A stretch of 64,000 bases of DNA from Nocardia arthritidis. Its GTDB lineage: Bacteria > Actinomycetota > Actinomycetes > Mycobacteriales > Mycobacteriaceae. The stretch covers positions 9,734,001 to 9,798,000 of the forward strand of contig NZ_CP046172.1 in the NCBI RefSeq assembly GCF_011801145.1, given 5' to 3'. The notes under the pieces were generated by a model. The model was not told the origin of the DNA and ran no database searches. It saw nothing but the letters and a program-made list of their open reading frames with translations. The position numbers and the translations under genes were made by a program. Within the stretch, counting starts at the first letter, position 1; each line of letters begins with the position of its first letter. Of the stretch, positions 9,014-17,477 are shown piece after piece.

Positions 9014-9796
9014 TCAGCTGCCGCTGAAGTATTTGTTCACGGTGCGCACCGCCCAGTTGGGCGAGTACTTGGCCACGGTGGCCAATACCTTTGCCTGCGT
9101 GCCTATTTCATAGTGCACCCGGGGCAGTCTGCCGCGTTTACTCGTCGCCGACCAGATACCGTTCGCGACGTCGTCGGCGGTGAGCCGGATGCCGAGCGAT
9201 CTGGTGGTCCCGGTGTCGACCCCCTCGACCATGCCGGTGCCGACGAACAGCGGCCACACCGCGATCACCCGGATATCGTGGCGCTCCCATTCGAGATCGA
9301 GCGCCTCGGTGAGGCTCTTCACCGCCGATTTGGTCGCGCCGTAGCTCGCGAGCTCGGGTTGGCCGTATAGCGCCGAGGCCGAGCACAGGTTCACCACCTG
9401 CGCGCCCGGCGTATCCCGCAGATACGGGAACGCGGTGTGCGTCCCGATGACGACACCGCCGAGGTTGATATCGATGATCGCCTGGTGGCCGGCCAGGTCC
9501 AGCTTTTCGAAGGGACCCGCGCGCAGGATGCCCGCGTTGTTGACGAGGATGTCCAGCCGTCCGACGTCGGCGTGGAAGTCCGCCAGCCGCTCGGCCCAGT
9601 GCGTGGCGTTCGTCACATCGAGCACGCCGGTGCGGATGCTGCCGCCGGATGCGGTGATCTCTGCGGCGAGCCGAGTCAGACCGACCTCATCTATGTCGTA
9701 CGCGCCGACGCGATACCCCTGCGCAGCGAAAAGCAGTGCCGTCGCCCTGCCGATCCCGGCCGCGGCGCCGGTGATGAACATAGACGGTCTGGTCAT
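9014..9796 (-). CDS. Short-chain dehydrogenase/reductase
   Basis: A 260-residue classical SDR, an NAD(P)-dependent oxidoreductase of the cytoplasm. The motifs are complete: TGAAAGIG for the cofactor, DVTN, NNAG, the catalytic Ser in LCSASALYG and YGATK with the catalytic Tyr and Lys. An Asp at the end of the second beta strand (YDID) suggests NAD preference, which is inference. The protein ends in a basic segment (VRTVNKYF). The substrate is unknown. It lies with the neighbouring lipase gene as an insertion between trmB and the GTPase-like pair, which are neighbours in mycobacteria. It is divergent from the lipase. Confidence 0.93.
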   Translation of the reverse strand: MTRPSMFITGAAAGIGRATALLFAAQGYRVGAYDIDEVGLTRLAAEITASGGSIRTGVLDVTNATHWAERLADFHADVGRLDILVNNAGILRAGPFEKLDLAGHQAIIDINLGGVVIGTHTAFPYLRDTPGAQVVNLCSASALYGQPELASYGATKSAVKSLTEALDLEWERHDIRVIAVWPLFVGTGMVEGVDTGTTRSLGIRLTADDVANGIWSATSKRGRLPRVHYEIGTQAKVLATVAKYSPNWAVRTVNKYFSGS

Positions 9797-9969
9797 ACCG
9801 GCAGTCTAGTGCCGGTATGCCCAAGGGAGTCCGGGGTTTTCACGGCACCGGCCGCTGGCTTACGCTACTCGGATGGTCGCTACCAGACCCGGTGCGCGAC
9901 TTGGTTTTTCGATCGCGGCACGCCGGTGGGCAATGGGGAGTGGGGCCGGGATTCGACGAGGAGGTGGCG

Positions 9970-11316
9970 ATGACGCTCGATGTCGTCGATGCGGAGCCCG
10001 AACCGATCGCGCAGCCCGCGACAGGTAAACCCCTACTGCCGAGCAAGGATCCGTTCCATCGGCCCCCGAAGGGTTTCGCCAGCAAGCCCGCGGGAACCAT
10101 CCTGCGCGCCCGGCGAATCGAGCTGGCGCTTTTCGGCATTGTCCCGCAACAGGTCTCGGCCTGGCAGCTGCTCTACCGCAGTTGCGACCTGCACGGCACC
10201 CCGGAGGCGGCGATCACCACCGTGCTGCTGCCGCTGGACGCCGATCCGCGAGAAGACCGGCCGCTCTTGGCCTTCCAGACCGCGATGGACGCGGTCACCG
10301 AGCGCTGCGCACCGTCGTACGCGCTACGGCTCGGCGCGCACGCACTCGGCTCGATCACCCAGCTCGAATGGCTGTTGGTGGCCAATGCGCTACGCCGCGG
10401 CTGGGCGGTGAGCATCGCCGATCACGAGGGTCCGCACGGAAACTTCGGCGCGCCACGCGAACCCGGCTACCGCGCGCTCGACGGCATCAGGGCGGCACTG
10501 CGTTTCGAACCGCTCGGCCTGCATTCCGGCACCCGGGTCGCGGTGTGGGGCTATTCCGGTGGCGGGATGGCCAGCTCGTGGGCGGTGGAGATGGCCCCCA
10601 CCTACGCACCGGAAATCGATATCGCCGGTGCGGTATTGGGCGCGCCGGTCGGCGACCCAGGACAGGTTTTCATGCGGCTCAACGGATCACACTTCGCGGG
10701 TCTGCCCGCGATCGTGATAGCCGCACTGCGCAGGCTCTATCCGGCGCTCGGCGCGTTGATCGAAGACGAACTCACCGGCGAGGGGCTGCGGATGGTCGCC
10801 CGCGCCGAAAGCACCAACCCGATCCTGGCCGTGCTCACCCTGACCGGCAAGAAGTTCGACGACTACCTGGGCCGCCCGCTCACCGAAGTGCTTGCCGCGC
10901 CGGCCTTCCTGGCCATGTTCGACGAGCTGCGGCTCGGCAATTCGGTCCCGGACTGTCCGCTGCTGGTGGTGCAGCCGGTGCACGATCAGGTCATTCATAT
11001 GGACGGCATCGACGGCCAGGTCGACCGGTATCGGCGCGGCGGTGCGATCGTCAGCTATGTGCGCGACCGGCTCAGCGAACACTTCTCGCTGTTGCCGTTG
11101 GCCACCCCGATGAGCCTGGATTGGCTGAACGAGCGATTGGCCGGGCAACCGGTGAGCGACGAGGAGACGCGAACGGTGTGGTCGGTCGTCGCCTCGCCCG
11201 CCGGGGTGCGTGGTCTGTGGGAGATGGCCACGACGGCGGTGCTGTGCGCGCTCGGTAGGCCGCTGCGCCAGGAGTCGGCTCCGGTGGCGCGGATCTCCCG
11301 CGTTCGCGCGGCCTGA
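9970..11316 (+). CDS. Lipase family protein (secretory-lipase type alpha/beta hydrolase)
   Basis: A 448-residue alpha/beta hydrolase of the family that includes fungal secreted lipases and many actinobacterial lipases. The nucleophile elbow is WGYSGGGMASSW with Ser196. An Asp in VVQPVHDQVIHMD and a His in RLSEHFSLLPLA complete a plausible triad. I choose ATG 9970, which has a strong GAGGAGG site; the frame is open 51 codons further upstream but that part is atypical. With this start there is no clear signal peptide, unlike secreted relatives, so the product may be cytoplasmic or surface-associated. It is divergent from the SDR and precedes trmB on the same strand. Confidence 0.85.
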   Translation: MTLDVVDAEPEPIAQPATGKPLLPSKDPFHRPPKGFASKPAGTILRARRIELALFGIVPQQVSAWQLLYRSCDLHGTPEAAITTVLLPLDADPREDRPLLAFQTAMDAVTERCAPSYALRLGAHALGSITQLEWLLVANALRRGWAVSIADHEGPHGNFGAPREPGYRALDGIRAALRFEPLGLHSGTRVAVWGYSGGGMASSWAVEMAPTYAPEIDIAGAVLGAPVGDPGQVFMRLNGSHFAGLPAIVIAALRRLYPALGALIEDELTGEGLRMVARAESTNPILAVLTLTGKKFDDYLGRPLTEVLAAPAFLAMFDELRLGNSVPDCPLLVVQPVHDQVIHMDGIDGQVDRYRRGGAIVSYVRDRLSEHFSLLPLATPMSLDWLNERLAGQPVSDEETRTVWSVVASPAGVRGLWEMATTAVLCALGRPLRQESAPVARISRVRAA

Positions 11317-11364
11317 GCGGCGAGGAGACAGTCGATTGCGGCGCTGGTCGGCGAATGCTGGACA

Positions 11365-12177
11365 ATGGACGCCGTGAACGACGCCGCCAACCACACTGCC
11401 GAGTCGGTTCCGGGCCAGCCGTCCACAGCCGCGGCCCCGACCGCCGCTGCCCGCCGTCAGGGTTCCGGATCTCGCCTGTATCCGAGGGTCACCAGCTTCC
11501 GCTCGCGCAGGGGCGCGCTGACCGCGACCCAGCAGCAATCGTGGGACCGGATGTGGCCGTCGATCGGTCGCGAAGTGGCCGACGAGCCGCTCGACGCCGC
11601 GGCCTGGTTCGGCCGGGAGGCCCCGCTGGTCATCGAGATCGGTTGTGGCACCGGCACGGCGACGGCGGCCATGGCGCAGGCGGAACCGCACCTGAACCTC
11701 ATCGGCATCGAGGTGTACCAGCCGGGTCTGGCGCAGTTGGTGCAGCGGGTCGAGCGGGAGCGGATCCCGAATATCCGACTACTGCGCGGCGACGCGGTCG
11801 ACGTCCTGGAAAATATGATTGCTGAGCAATCGCTAACCGGCGTCCGAGTGTTCTTTCCCGACCCGTGGCCCAAGGCGCGGCACCACAAGCGCAGACTTCT
11901 GCAGCCGGCGACGGTGAAATTGATCGCGAGTCGGCTCCGCCCCGGCGGCGTGTTGCACGTAGCGACCGACCATGCCGATTACGCCGAGCAGATTCTCGAG
12001 GTCGGATCGGCGGAACCCCAGCTCATCGGCCTGAACGAGACCACGGGCGGGGTCAGCGCCGAGCATCGGGACACCGCCCCGATCGGCTTCGAAAGGCCCG
12101 TCACGAAATTCGAGGGCAAGGCACATCGCGCCGGAAGCGCTATCACCGAACTCATATGGGGGAAGATCGACATATGA
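11365..12177 (+). CDS. trmB: tRNA (guanine-N7-)-methyltransferase
   Basis: TrmB methylates G46 in the tRNA variable loop using S-adenosylmethionine. In this 270-residue protein the SAM site IEIGCGTGTAT follows an unstructured N-terminal extension of ~50 residues. The family segments GIEVYQPGL, FPDPWPKARHHKRRL and the C-terminal TKFEGKAHR tRNA-contact region are all present. The stop overlaps the start of the next gene (ATGA), and that gene abuts mmpL3, so the three genes form one operon. This is the same order as Rv0208c-Rv0207c-Rv0206c in M. tuberculosis. The start at ATG 11365 lacks a strong ribosome site, and a slightly later start would not affect the domain. Confidence 0.96.
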   Translation: MDAVNDAANHTAESVPGQPSTAAAPTAAARRQGSGSRLYPRVTSFRSRRGALTATQQQSWDRMWPSIGREVADEPLDAAAWFGREAPLVIEIGCGTGTATAAMAQAEPHLNLIGIEVYQPGLAQLVQRVERERIPNIRLLRGDAVDVLENMIAEQSLTGVRVFFPDPWPKARHHKRRLLQPATVKLIASRLRPGGVLHVATDHADYAEQILEVGSAEPQLIGLNETTGGVSAEHRDTAPIGFERPVTKFEGKAHRAGSAITELIWGKIDI

Positions 12178-12899
12178 GTGTCAGTGAGATGGCCCACGAG
12201 GTGGTCGATGTTGCCGGGGAGGTGCACGGAACCGTACCGGAAGGTATGAACCCCACACCCGACGTGCGGCGCGTTCTGCTGGTGTGGGACGCACCCAACC
12301 TGGACATGGGCCTCGGCGCCATCCTGGGTGGGCGGCCCACCGCCGCCTACCGGCCCCGCTTCGACGCGCTCGGCCGCTGGCTACTCGCCCGCACCGCCGA
12401 ACTATCCGTCGGCAGCCCGACCCGCGTCGAACCCGAGGCCACCGTCTTCACCAATATCGCCCCCGGCACCGCCGACGTGGTGCGGCCATGGGTCGAGGCG
12501 CTGCGCAACGTCGGCTACGCGGTATTCGCCAAACCCAAGATCGACGAGGACTCCGACGTCGACGCGGACATGCTCGCACATATCGAACTACGCCGCCGCG
12601 GTGCCGGATTGGCAGGCATCATGGTCGCCTCCGCCGACGGGCAGGCCTTCCGGGAACCGCTGGAGGCGATCGCCGCCGCCGGAATTCCGGTACAGGTGCT
12701 CGGCTTCCGCGAGCACGCGAGTTGGGCCGTCACATCCGATACCCTCGAATTCATCGACCTCGAGGACATCCCGGGCGTGTTCCGCGAACCGCTGCCCCGG
12801 GTCAGCCTCGACTCGCTGCCCGACGAAGGCGCCTGGCTGCAGCCGTTCCGGCCGCTGTCGGCGCTGCTCACCTCACGCCCCGCGCAAGGAGTCGCTTAA
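12174..12899 (+). CDS. NYN-domain (PIN-like) protein, Rv0207c-type
   Basis: A 241-residue protein starting in the ATGA overlap with trmB. The acidic residues spread through LVWDAPNLDMG, DEDSDVDADM and MVASADGQAF match the NYN/PIN-like nuclease fold, in which Asp residues bind a metal to cut RNA. The family member between trmB and mmpL3 is conserved in mycolata, but to my knowledge its function has not been established. The stop is immediately followed by the GTG of mmpL3 with no gap, so its translation should be coupled to that of the flippase. There is no signal peptide or membrane segment. RNA-processing activity is inference from the fold. Confidence 0.85.
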   Translation: MSVSEMAHEVVDVAGEVHGTVPEGMNPTPDVRRVLLVWDAPNLDMGLGAILGGRPTAAYRPRFDALGRWLLARTAELSVGSPTRVEPEATVFTNIAPGTADVVRPWVEALRNVGYAVFAKPKIDEDSDVDADMLAHIELRRRGAGLAGIMVASADGQAFREPLEAIAAAGIPVQVLGFREHASWAVTSDTLEFIDLEDIPGVFREPLPRVSLDSLPDEGAWLQPFRPLSALLTSRPAQGVA

Positions 12900-15800
12900 G
12901 TGTTCACACGCTGGGGCGATCTGGTCTACAAGCTGCGCTTCGCCGTCATCGGCGTCGTCGTTGCCGCCCTGCTCGCGCTGGGCGGATACGGTCTCGGCCT
13001 GGAAGACCACCTCAGCTCCAGCGGTTGGGACGACCCCACCTCGGAGTCATCGAAGGCGGCCCATATCGCCGACGCCGCGTTCGGCCGCGATCACAACAGC
13101 GATGTGATCCTGCTGTACACGGCGCCGGACGGTAAGACGATCGACGACCCCGAGTGGAGTCGCAAGATCGTCGACAACCTGAACAGCCTGCCCAAGGATT
13201 ACCCGGACCAGATCGCCAAGGTCAACGGCGCTTACTGGCGGACGAACACCGGCGCGTCGGTCCCGTCGACCTTCGGCACCAAGGACAAGAAGTACGCCTT
13301 CGCCTCCGTCGCCATCGTCGGCGACAACGACACCGATATGGTGCGCAACTTCCGGAAAGTGAAGGACGTCTTCTACATTCCGGGCGTCGACGTACAGGTC
13401 ACCGGTCTGCAGGCGGTGGCGGGCACACTCAACGACACCATCGCCAGCGATGCGCGGCGCATGGAGGTCATCGCCATCCCGGCCGTCGCGGTCCTGCTGT
13501 TCTTCATCTTCGGCGGCATCGTCGCGGCCGCCATGCCGTTGATCGTCGGCGGGCTCACCGTCATCGGCGCCAACGGCATCGTCATGTTGATCACCCGGTT
13601 CACCGAGGTGAACTCCTTTGTCGGCAACGTCGTTTCGATGATCGGCCTCGGTCTCGCGATCGACTACGGCCTGTTCATCGTGAGCCGATTCCGCGAGGAG
13701 CTCGCCGAGGGGTACGACACCCGGGCCGCGGTGCGCCGATCGGTGATGACCGCGGGCCGCACCGTGGTGTTCTCCGCGACGATGATCATCGCCAGCCTCG
13801 GCGGCATGCTGCTGTTCCCGCAGGGCTTCCTGAAGTCGATCGCCTACGGTTCCATCGCCACCGTCGCGCTCGCGGCGCTCACCGCGCTCACCATCCTGCC
13901 CGCCATGCTGAGCATCCTCGGCAAGCGCGTGGACATGCTGGGGCTCAAGCGATTCCGCAAGACCAAGACCGCCGAAGAGGTCGAGAACGGCATCTGGGGC
14001 AAGTCGACGCGCTGGGTGATGCAGCATCCGCTGAAGATCGCCATTCCGCTCTGCATCGTGCTGCTGCTGTTGATCATCCCGGTCAAGAACCTGGCCTTCG
14101 GCGGCATCAACGAACGTTATCTGCCGCCCGACGATCCGGTTCGGGTCTCGCTGGCGAACTTCTACAAGGTCTTCCCGCTGAAGAAGACCGACCCGATCCA
14201 GCTGGTCATGGTGTCCGACAACAGCAATGACGTCGGACAGGTGTGGCGCGAGGCCCAGCAGGCGCCGGGGCTGATCACGGCGCCGGGCTCCGCCGGTCCG
14301 TTCGGGACGCCGTCGCCGTCCACCACGGACAAGACCGTTTATCAGACCACCGCGACGCTCGTCGACTCCGATAACGCCGGACCCACCATCGAATTCCTGC
14401 GCTCGATGGACGTACCCGACGATGTGCAGGTCTACGTCGGCGGGCAGCCCGCCATCCAGCAGGACAGCATCAACACGCTGCTGCACCGAATGCCGGGAAT
14501 GATCGCGCTGGTCGTCTTGGTGACCACGCTGCTGATGTTCCTCACCTTCGGCTCGCTGGTGCTGCCGATCAAGGCCGCGCTGATGAGCGCGCTCGGGCTC
14601 GGCTCCACCCTCGGCATCCTGACCTGGATCTTCGTCGACGGGCACGGCGCGGGCCTGCTCAACTTCACCCCGCAGCCGATCATGTCGCCGGTGCTGGTGC
14701 TGATCATGGCGGTGGTCTACGGACTTTCGGTCGACTACGAGGTGTTCCTGCTGTCTCGCATGGTCGAGGCGCGGACCAGGGGCGCGTCCACCACCGAGGC
14801 CGTCCGCGCCGGTACCGCGCACACCGGCAACATCATCACCGCGGCCGCGCTGATCCTGCTCGTCGTCACCGGCGCGTTCGCGTTCTCCAAGCTGGTGATG
14901 ATGAAGTACCTCGCGTACGGCATGGTCGCCGCGCTCTTCATCGACGCGACGCTGCTGCGCATGCTGCTGGTGCCCGCGACGATGAAGCTGCTCGGCGACG
15001 ACTGCTGGTGGGCGCCGAAGTGGATGAAGAAGATCCAGGAGAAGATCGGGCTCGGCGAGCCGATCCTCGACGACGAACTGCCCGGCAATGCCGAGCTGGT
15101 CGACCTGGTGAAGACCACACCCGTGACCGATCCGGTTACCACGGTGATGCCCGCGTTGAAGACCACGCGCAAAACGCCGCACCGGCCGCGCACCGTCGAG
15201 GAAATCGAGGCGGGCGCGCCGACGGTGCACTTCCCCAACCTGAAAAACGCGGTGACCAAACACGATCCGACGCGGCCGATGCCACCGCAGGCGTTGGGTG
15301 AGTCCGGATCCGCGGACTCGGGTGTGCAGGGCTCCGATGGTGAATTCGGCTCGCCGGGGTCCGGGGACTTCGAGTCGGATGAATCGGGTTTTCCGGCAAC
15401 GGAGTTCCTGCGGTTGCCGTCGGAGTTCACGCAGGGTGGTGAGTCGGGAGCGTCCGGGTTCGACCGGGGTGCTGAATCTGAGCAGTCATCTTTCAACCGC
15501 GGTACTGGATCGGGGACGACCCGGGGGGTCTCGGGGCAGCCCGAGTTCAACTACGGTTCCGAGTCAGGGGCGCCCGGATTCGATCGCGGTGCCGAGCCGG
15601 GGCCAGCCGCATTCAATCGCGGGCTCGAGTCAGGGCCGGGCGAGTTCAGCCGGGGTGCCGAATCAGGGGCATCTGCATTCAATCGCGGGCTCGAGTCAGG
15701 GCCGGGCGAGTTCAGCCGGGGTACCGAGGCGGGGCCAGCCGCGTTCAACCGCGGTGCCGAGTCGGGGCCAGCCGCGTTCGAACGCGGTGCCGAATTGGGG

Positions 15801-17477
15801 GCATCTGCATTCAATCGCGGGTCTGAGCCGGGGCCGACCGAATTCAATCGCGGCGTCGAATCAGGATCGGGCGAGTTCAGCCGAGGTGCCGAGTCCGGGC
15901 CAGCCGAGTTCAGCCGAGGTGCCGAGTCGGGGCCAGCCGAGTTCAATCGCGGCGCCGAACCGGGCCCAGTCGTATTCGGCCACACCGAGTCGGGGCCGAC
16001 CGAATTCAACGCGTGGGAGTCGCCGTCGGATCCCGATCCGGCCGGGTCCGCGCCCAGAGTGCTGCCTGCCGGATCGAGCAGGCCCCCTGTTCCGCCGCGG
16101 ACCGTCGCGCCCGCGCCGATTCCACCTATGCCCCTTGGCGATTCGAGCGGGCCGCGGGTGATGCCGCCGAATCCGCCTGCCGGGGAACCCGTTTCCCGCC
16201 TCGATCAGCCACTGACCTACAGTGCGGAGCCACCACGCCCCACCTCCGCACCGCAGCCGATCGACCCCGCCGCGCGGGTGCTGCCGCCGAATTCCGCTCC
16301 CCGCGAGGATATTTCGCGGGGCACCTACTCCGCGCCTGGCGCGGAACGGCGAGTCGCGCCGTCACCACATCCGCCGGTGCCGCGCAATACGTCCGCACCA
16401 CAGCCGTTAGATTCCACCTCGCGCGTGCTGCCTCCCAATTCACCGGCCGTGGAGCCGGGTACGCACCTCGGGCGACCGCAGGCCTACAGCGCGCAGAACC
16501 CCGACCGGCTCGGGTCGGCCCCGGAGCCGATCGACCCGAGCACACGGGTACTACCGCCGAATCCGTCCGCCGCAGAGCCGAATTCACGCCTCGGCCAGCC
16601 GCAGGCGTACAGCGCGCAGAACCAGGCCTACAGCGCACTGGCGCCCGATTCCGCACCACAGCCGATCGACCCGAGCACACGGGTACTACCGCCGAATCCG
16701 TCCGCCGCAGAGCCGAATTCACACCTTGGCCAGCCGCAGGCGTACAGCGCACAGAATCAGGCCTACAGCGAAGCGGGTCCCGATGCGCTCGGCTCCGCAC
16801 CGCAGCCGAGTAATCCGGCCGCGCGCGTGCTGCCACCGAATTCATCTGGGGGCACGCACTTCGGCCAGCAGGCGCACAGCGCGCAAAACCAGGCCTATAG
16901 CGCGCAGAACTCCGACCGGCCAGGCTCCGCTCCGCAGCCGACCGGCCCCGGCGAGCGGGTGTCGCCACCGAATTCCGCGGCCCGCGACGATATTTCGCGC
17001 GGGGTGCCGCCGCAAGTCAGGCCAGGTGTTGATTCGAGTGGCCGGTCGAGCGCACCGTCGGACTTCGGCCGCAATGCCGCCGGTGATCCGGGCGCGCGGG
17101 TACTGCCACCGAATTCTGGGGCGCCGGAATCGGATTCGCGGATGCGGCAGCCGGATCCGACCGCGCGAGTGTTGCCGCCGCGCACCGTGACGCCGCCAAC
17201 GGATTCCACCGCGCCGATGGGGCCACCCTCGCAGCCGACGCCGGCCGTCGACGACACCCGGCAGACGCCGGAGTCCACCGAGCGCCCCTCGCATCGCGCA
17301 CCCACCGATCCAGACAATGGCCCGGACACCAGCCGCAGCAGCATCGAGAACTGGATGGCCGAACTACGCTCGTCCCGGCGCCGCATCGGCAACCGCGACG
17401 AGGGCCGCCACCACAGCGGCGACGGCCGCACCGTCAGCGTCAACGAGCTACTGCGCCGCCGCGAAAACGACGAATAG
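12900..17477 (+). CDS. mmpL3: MmpL3-type trehalose monomycolate flippase with giant repetitive C-terminal tail
   Basis: An RND-superfamily transporter that moves trehalose monomycolate across the inner membrane for cell-envelope building. Residues ~1-700 carry twelve membrane segments and two porter domains. The proton-relay Asp-Tyr pairs are intact: D255-Y256 (AIDYGLF) and D612-Y613 (SVDYEVF), equivalent to D256/Y257 and D645/Y646 of M. tuberculosis MmpL3. The cytoplasmic tail runs from ~715 to 1525, about four times the mycobacterial length. It contains an array of ~11-residue FNRGxESGP units, then a Pro-rich array of ~40-residue RVLPPN...QAYSAQN units, and ends in a basic segment (SRRRIGNRDEGRHHSG). 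The start is GTG 12900, contiguous with the upstream stop. Core function is firm; the tail's role is unknown. Confidence 0.95.
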   Translation: MFTRWGDLVYKLRFAVIGVVVAALLALGGYGLGLEDHLSSSGWDDPTSESSKAAHIADAAFGRDHNSDVILLYTAPDGKTIDDPEWSRKIVDNLNSLPKDYPDQIAKVNGAYWRTNTGASVPSTFGTKDKKYAFASVAIVGDNDTDMVRNFRKVKDVFYIPGVDVQVTGLQAVAGTLNDTIASDARRMEVIAIPAVAVLLFFIFGGIVAAAMPLIVGGLTVIGANGIVMLITRFTEVNSFVGNVVSMIGLGLAIDYGLFIVSRFREELAEGYDTRAAVRRSVMTAGRTVVFSATMIIASLGGMLLFPQGFLKSIAYGSIATVALAALTALTILPAMLSILGKRVDMLGLKRFRKTKTAEEVENGIWGKSTRWVMQHPLKIAIPLCIVLLLLIIPVKNLAFGGINERYLPPDDPVRVSLANFYKVFPLKKTDPIQLVMVSDNSNDVGQVWREAQQAPGLITAPGSAGPFGTPSPSTTDKTVYQTTATLVDSDNAGPTIEFLRSMDVPDDVQVYVGGQPAIQQDSINTLLHRMPGMIALVVLVTTLLMFLTFGSLVLPIKAALMSALGLGSTLGILTWIFVDGHGAGLLNFTPQPIMSPVLVLIMAVVYGLSVDYEVFLLSRMVEARTRGASTTEAVRAGTAHTGNIITAAALILLVVTGAFAFSKLVMMKYLAYGMVAALFIDATLLRMLLVPATMKLLGDDCWWAPKWMKKIQEKIGLGEPILDDELPGNAELVDLVKTTPVTDPVTTVMPALKTTRKTPHRPRTVEEIEAGAPTVHFPNLKNAVTKHDPTRPMPPQALGESGSADSGVQGSDGEFGSPGSGDFESDESGFPATEFLRLPSEFTQGGESGASGFDRGAESEQSSFNRGTGSGTTRGVSGQPEFNYGSESGAPGFDRGAEPGPAAFNRGLESGPGEFSRGAESGASAFNRGLESGPGEFSRGTEAGPAAFNRGAESGPAAFERGAELGASAFNRGSEPGPTEFNRGVESGSGEFSRGAESGPAEFSRGAESGPAEFNRGAEPGPVVFGHTESGPTEFNAWESPSDPDPAGSAPRVLPAGSSRPPVPPRTVAPAPIPPMPLGDSSGPRVMPPNPPAGEPVSRLDQPLTYSAEPPRPTSAPQPIDPAARVLPPNSAPREDISRGTYSAPGAERRVAPSPHPPVPRNTSAPQPLDSTSRVLPPNSPAVEPGTHLGRPQAYSAQNPDRLGSAPEPIDPSTRVLPPNPSAAEPNSRLGQPQAYSAQNQAYSALAPDSAPQPIDPSTRVLPPNPSAAEPNSHLGQPQAYSAQNQAYSEAGPDALGSAPQPSNPAARVLPPNSSGGTHFGQQAHSAQNQAYSAQNSDRPGSAPQPTGPGERVSPPNSAARDDISRGVPPQVRPGVDSSGRSSAPSDFGRNAAGDPGARVLPPNSGAPESDSRMRQPDPTARVLPPRTVTPPTDSTAPMGPPSQPTPAVDDTRQTPESTERPSHRAPTDPDNGPDTSRSSIENWMAELRSSRRRIGNRDEGRHHSGDGRTVSVNELLRRRENDE
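15442..16017 (+). repeat. Coding tandem array of ~33-bp units in the mmpL3 tail
   Basis: About 17 imperfect units encode F-[NSDE]-R-G-x-E-x-G-x-x-x, for example FNRGAESGPAA. Runs of several units are nearly identical at DNA level, which suggests recent slippage or unequal exchange. The array corresponds to residues ~848-1039. Confidence 0.9.
16240..17180 (+). repeat. Coding array of Pro-rich ~40-residue units in the mmpL3 tail
   Basis: Units follow the pattern SAPQPIDPxxRVLPPN...LGQPQAYSAQNQAYS. Two consecutive copies (about 16525-16635 and 16660-16770) are almost identical over ~110 bases, while flanking units are more diverged. The region encodes residues ~1114-1427 of the tail. Confidence 0.88.

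Noticed and set aside
13047..15263. A 738-codon open frame on the minus strand across mmpL3
   Set aside because: Its product is rich in Arg, His, Asp and Gln as expected from an antisense reading of high-GC coding DNA. The plus-strand MmpL3 has full family motifs.
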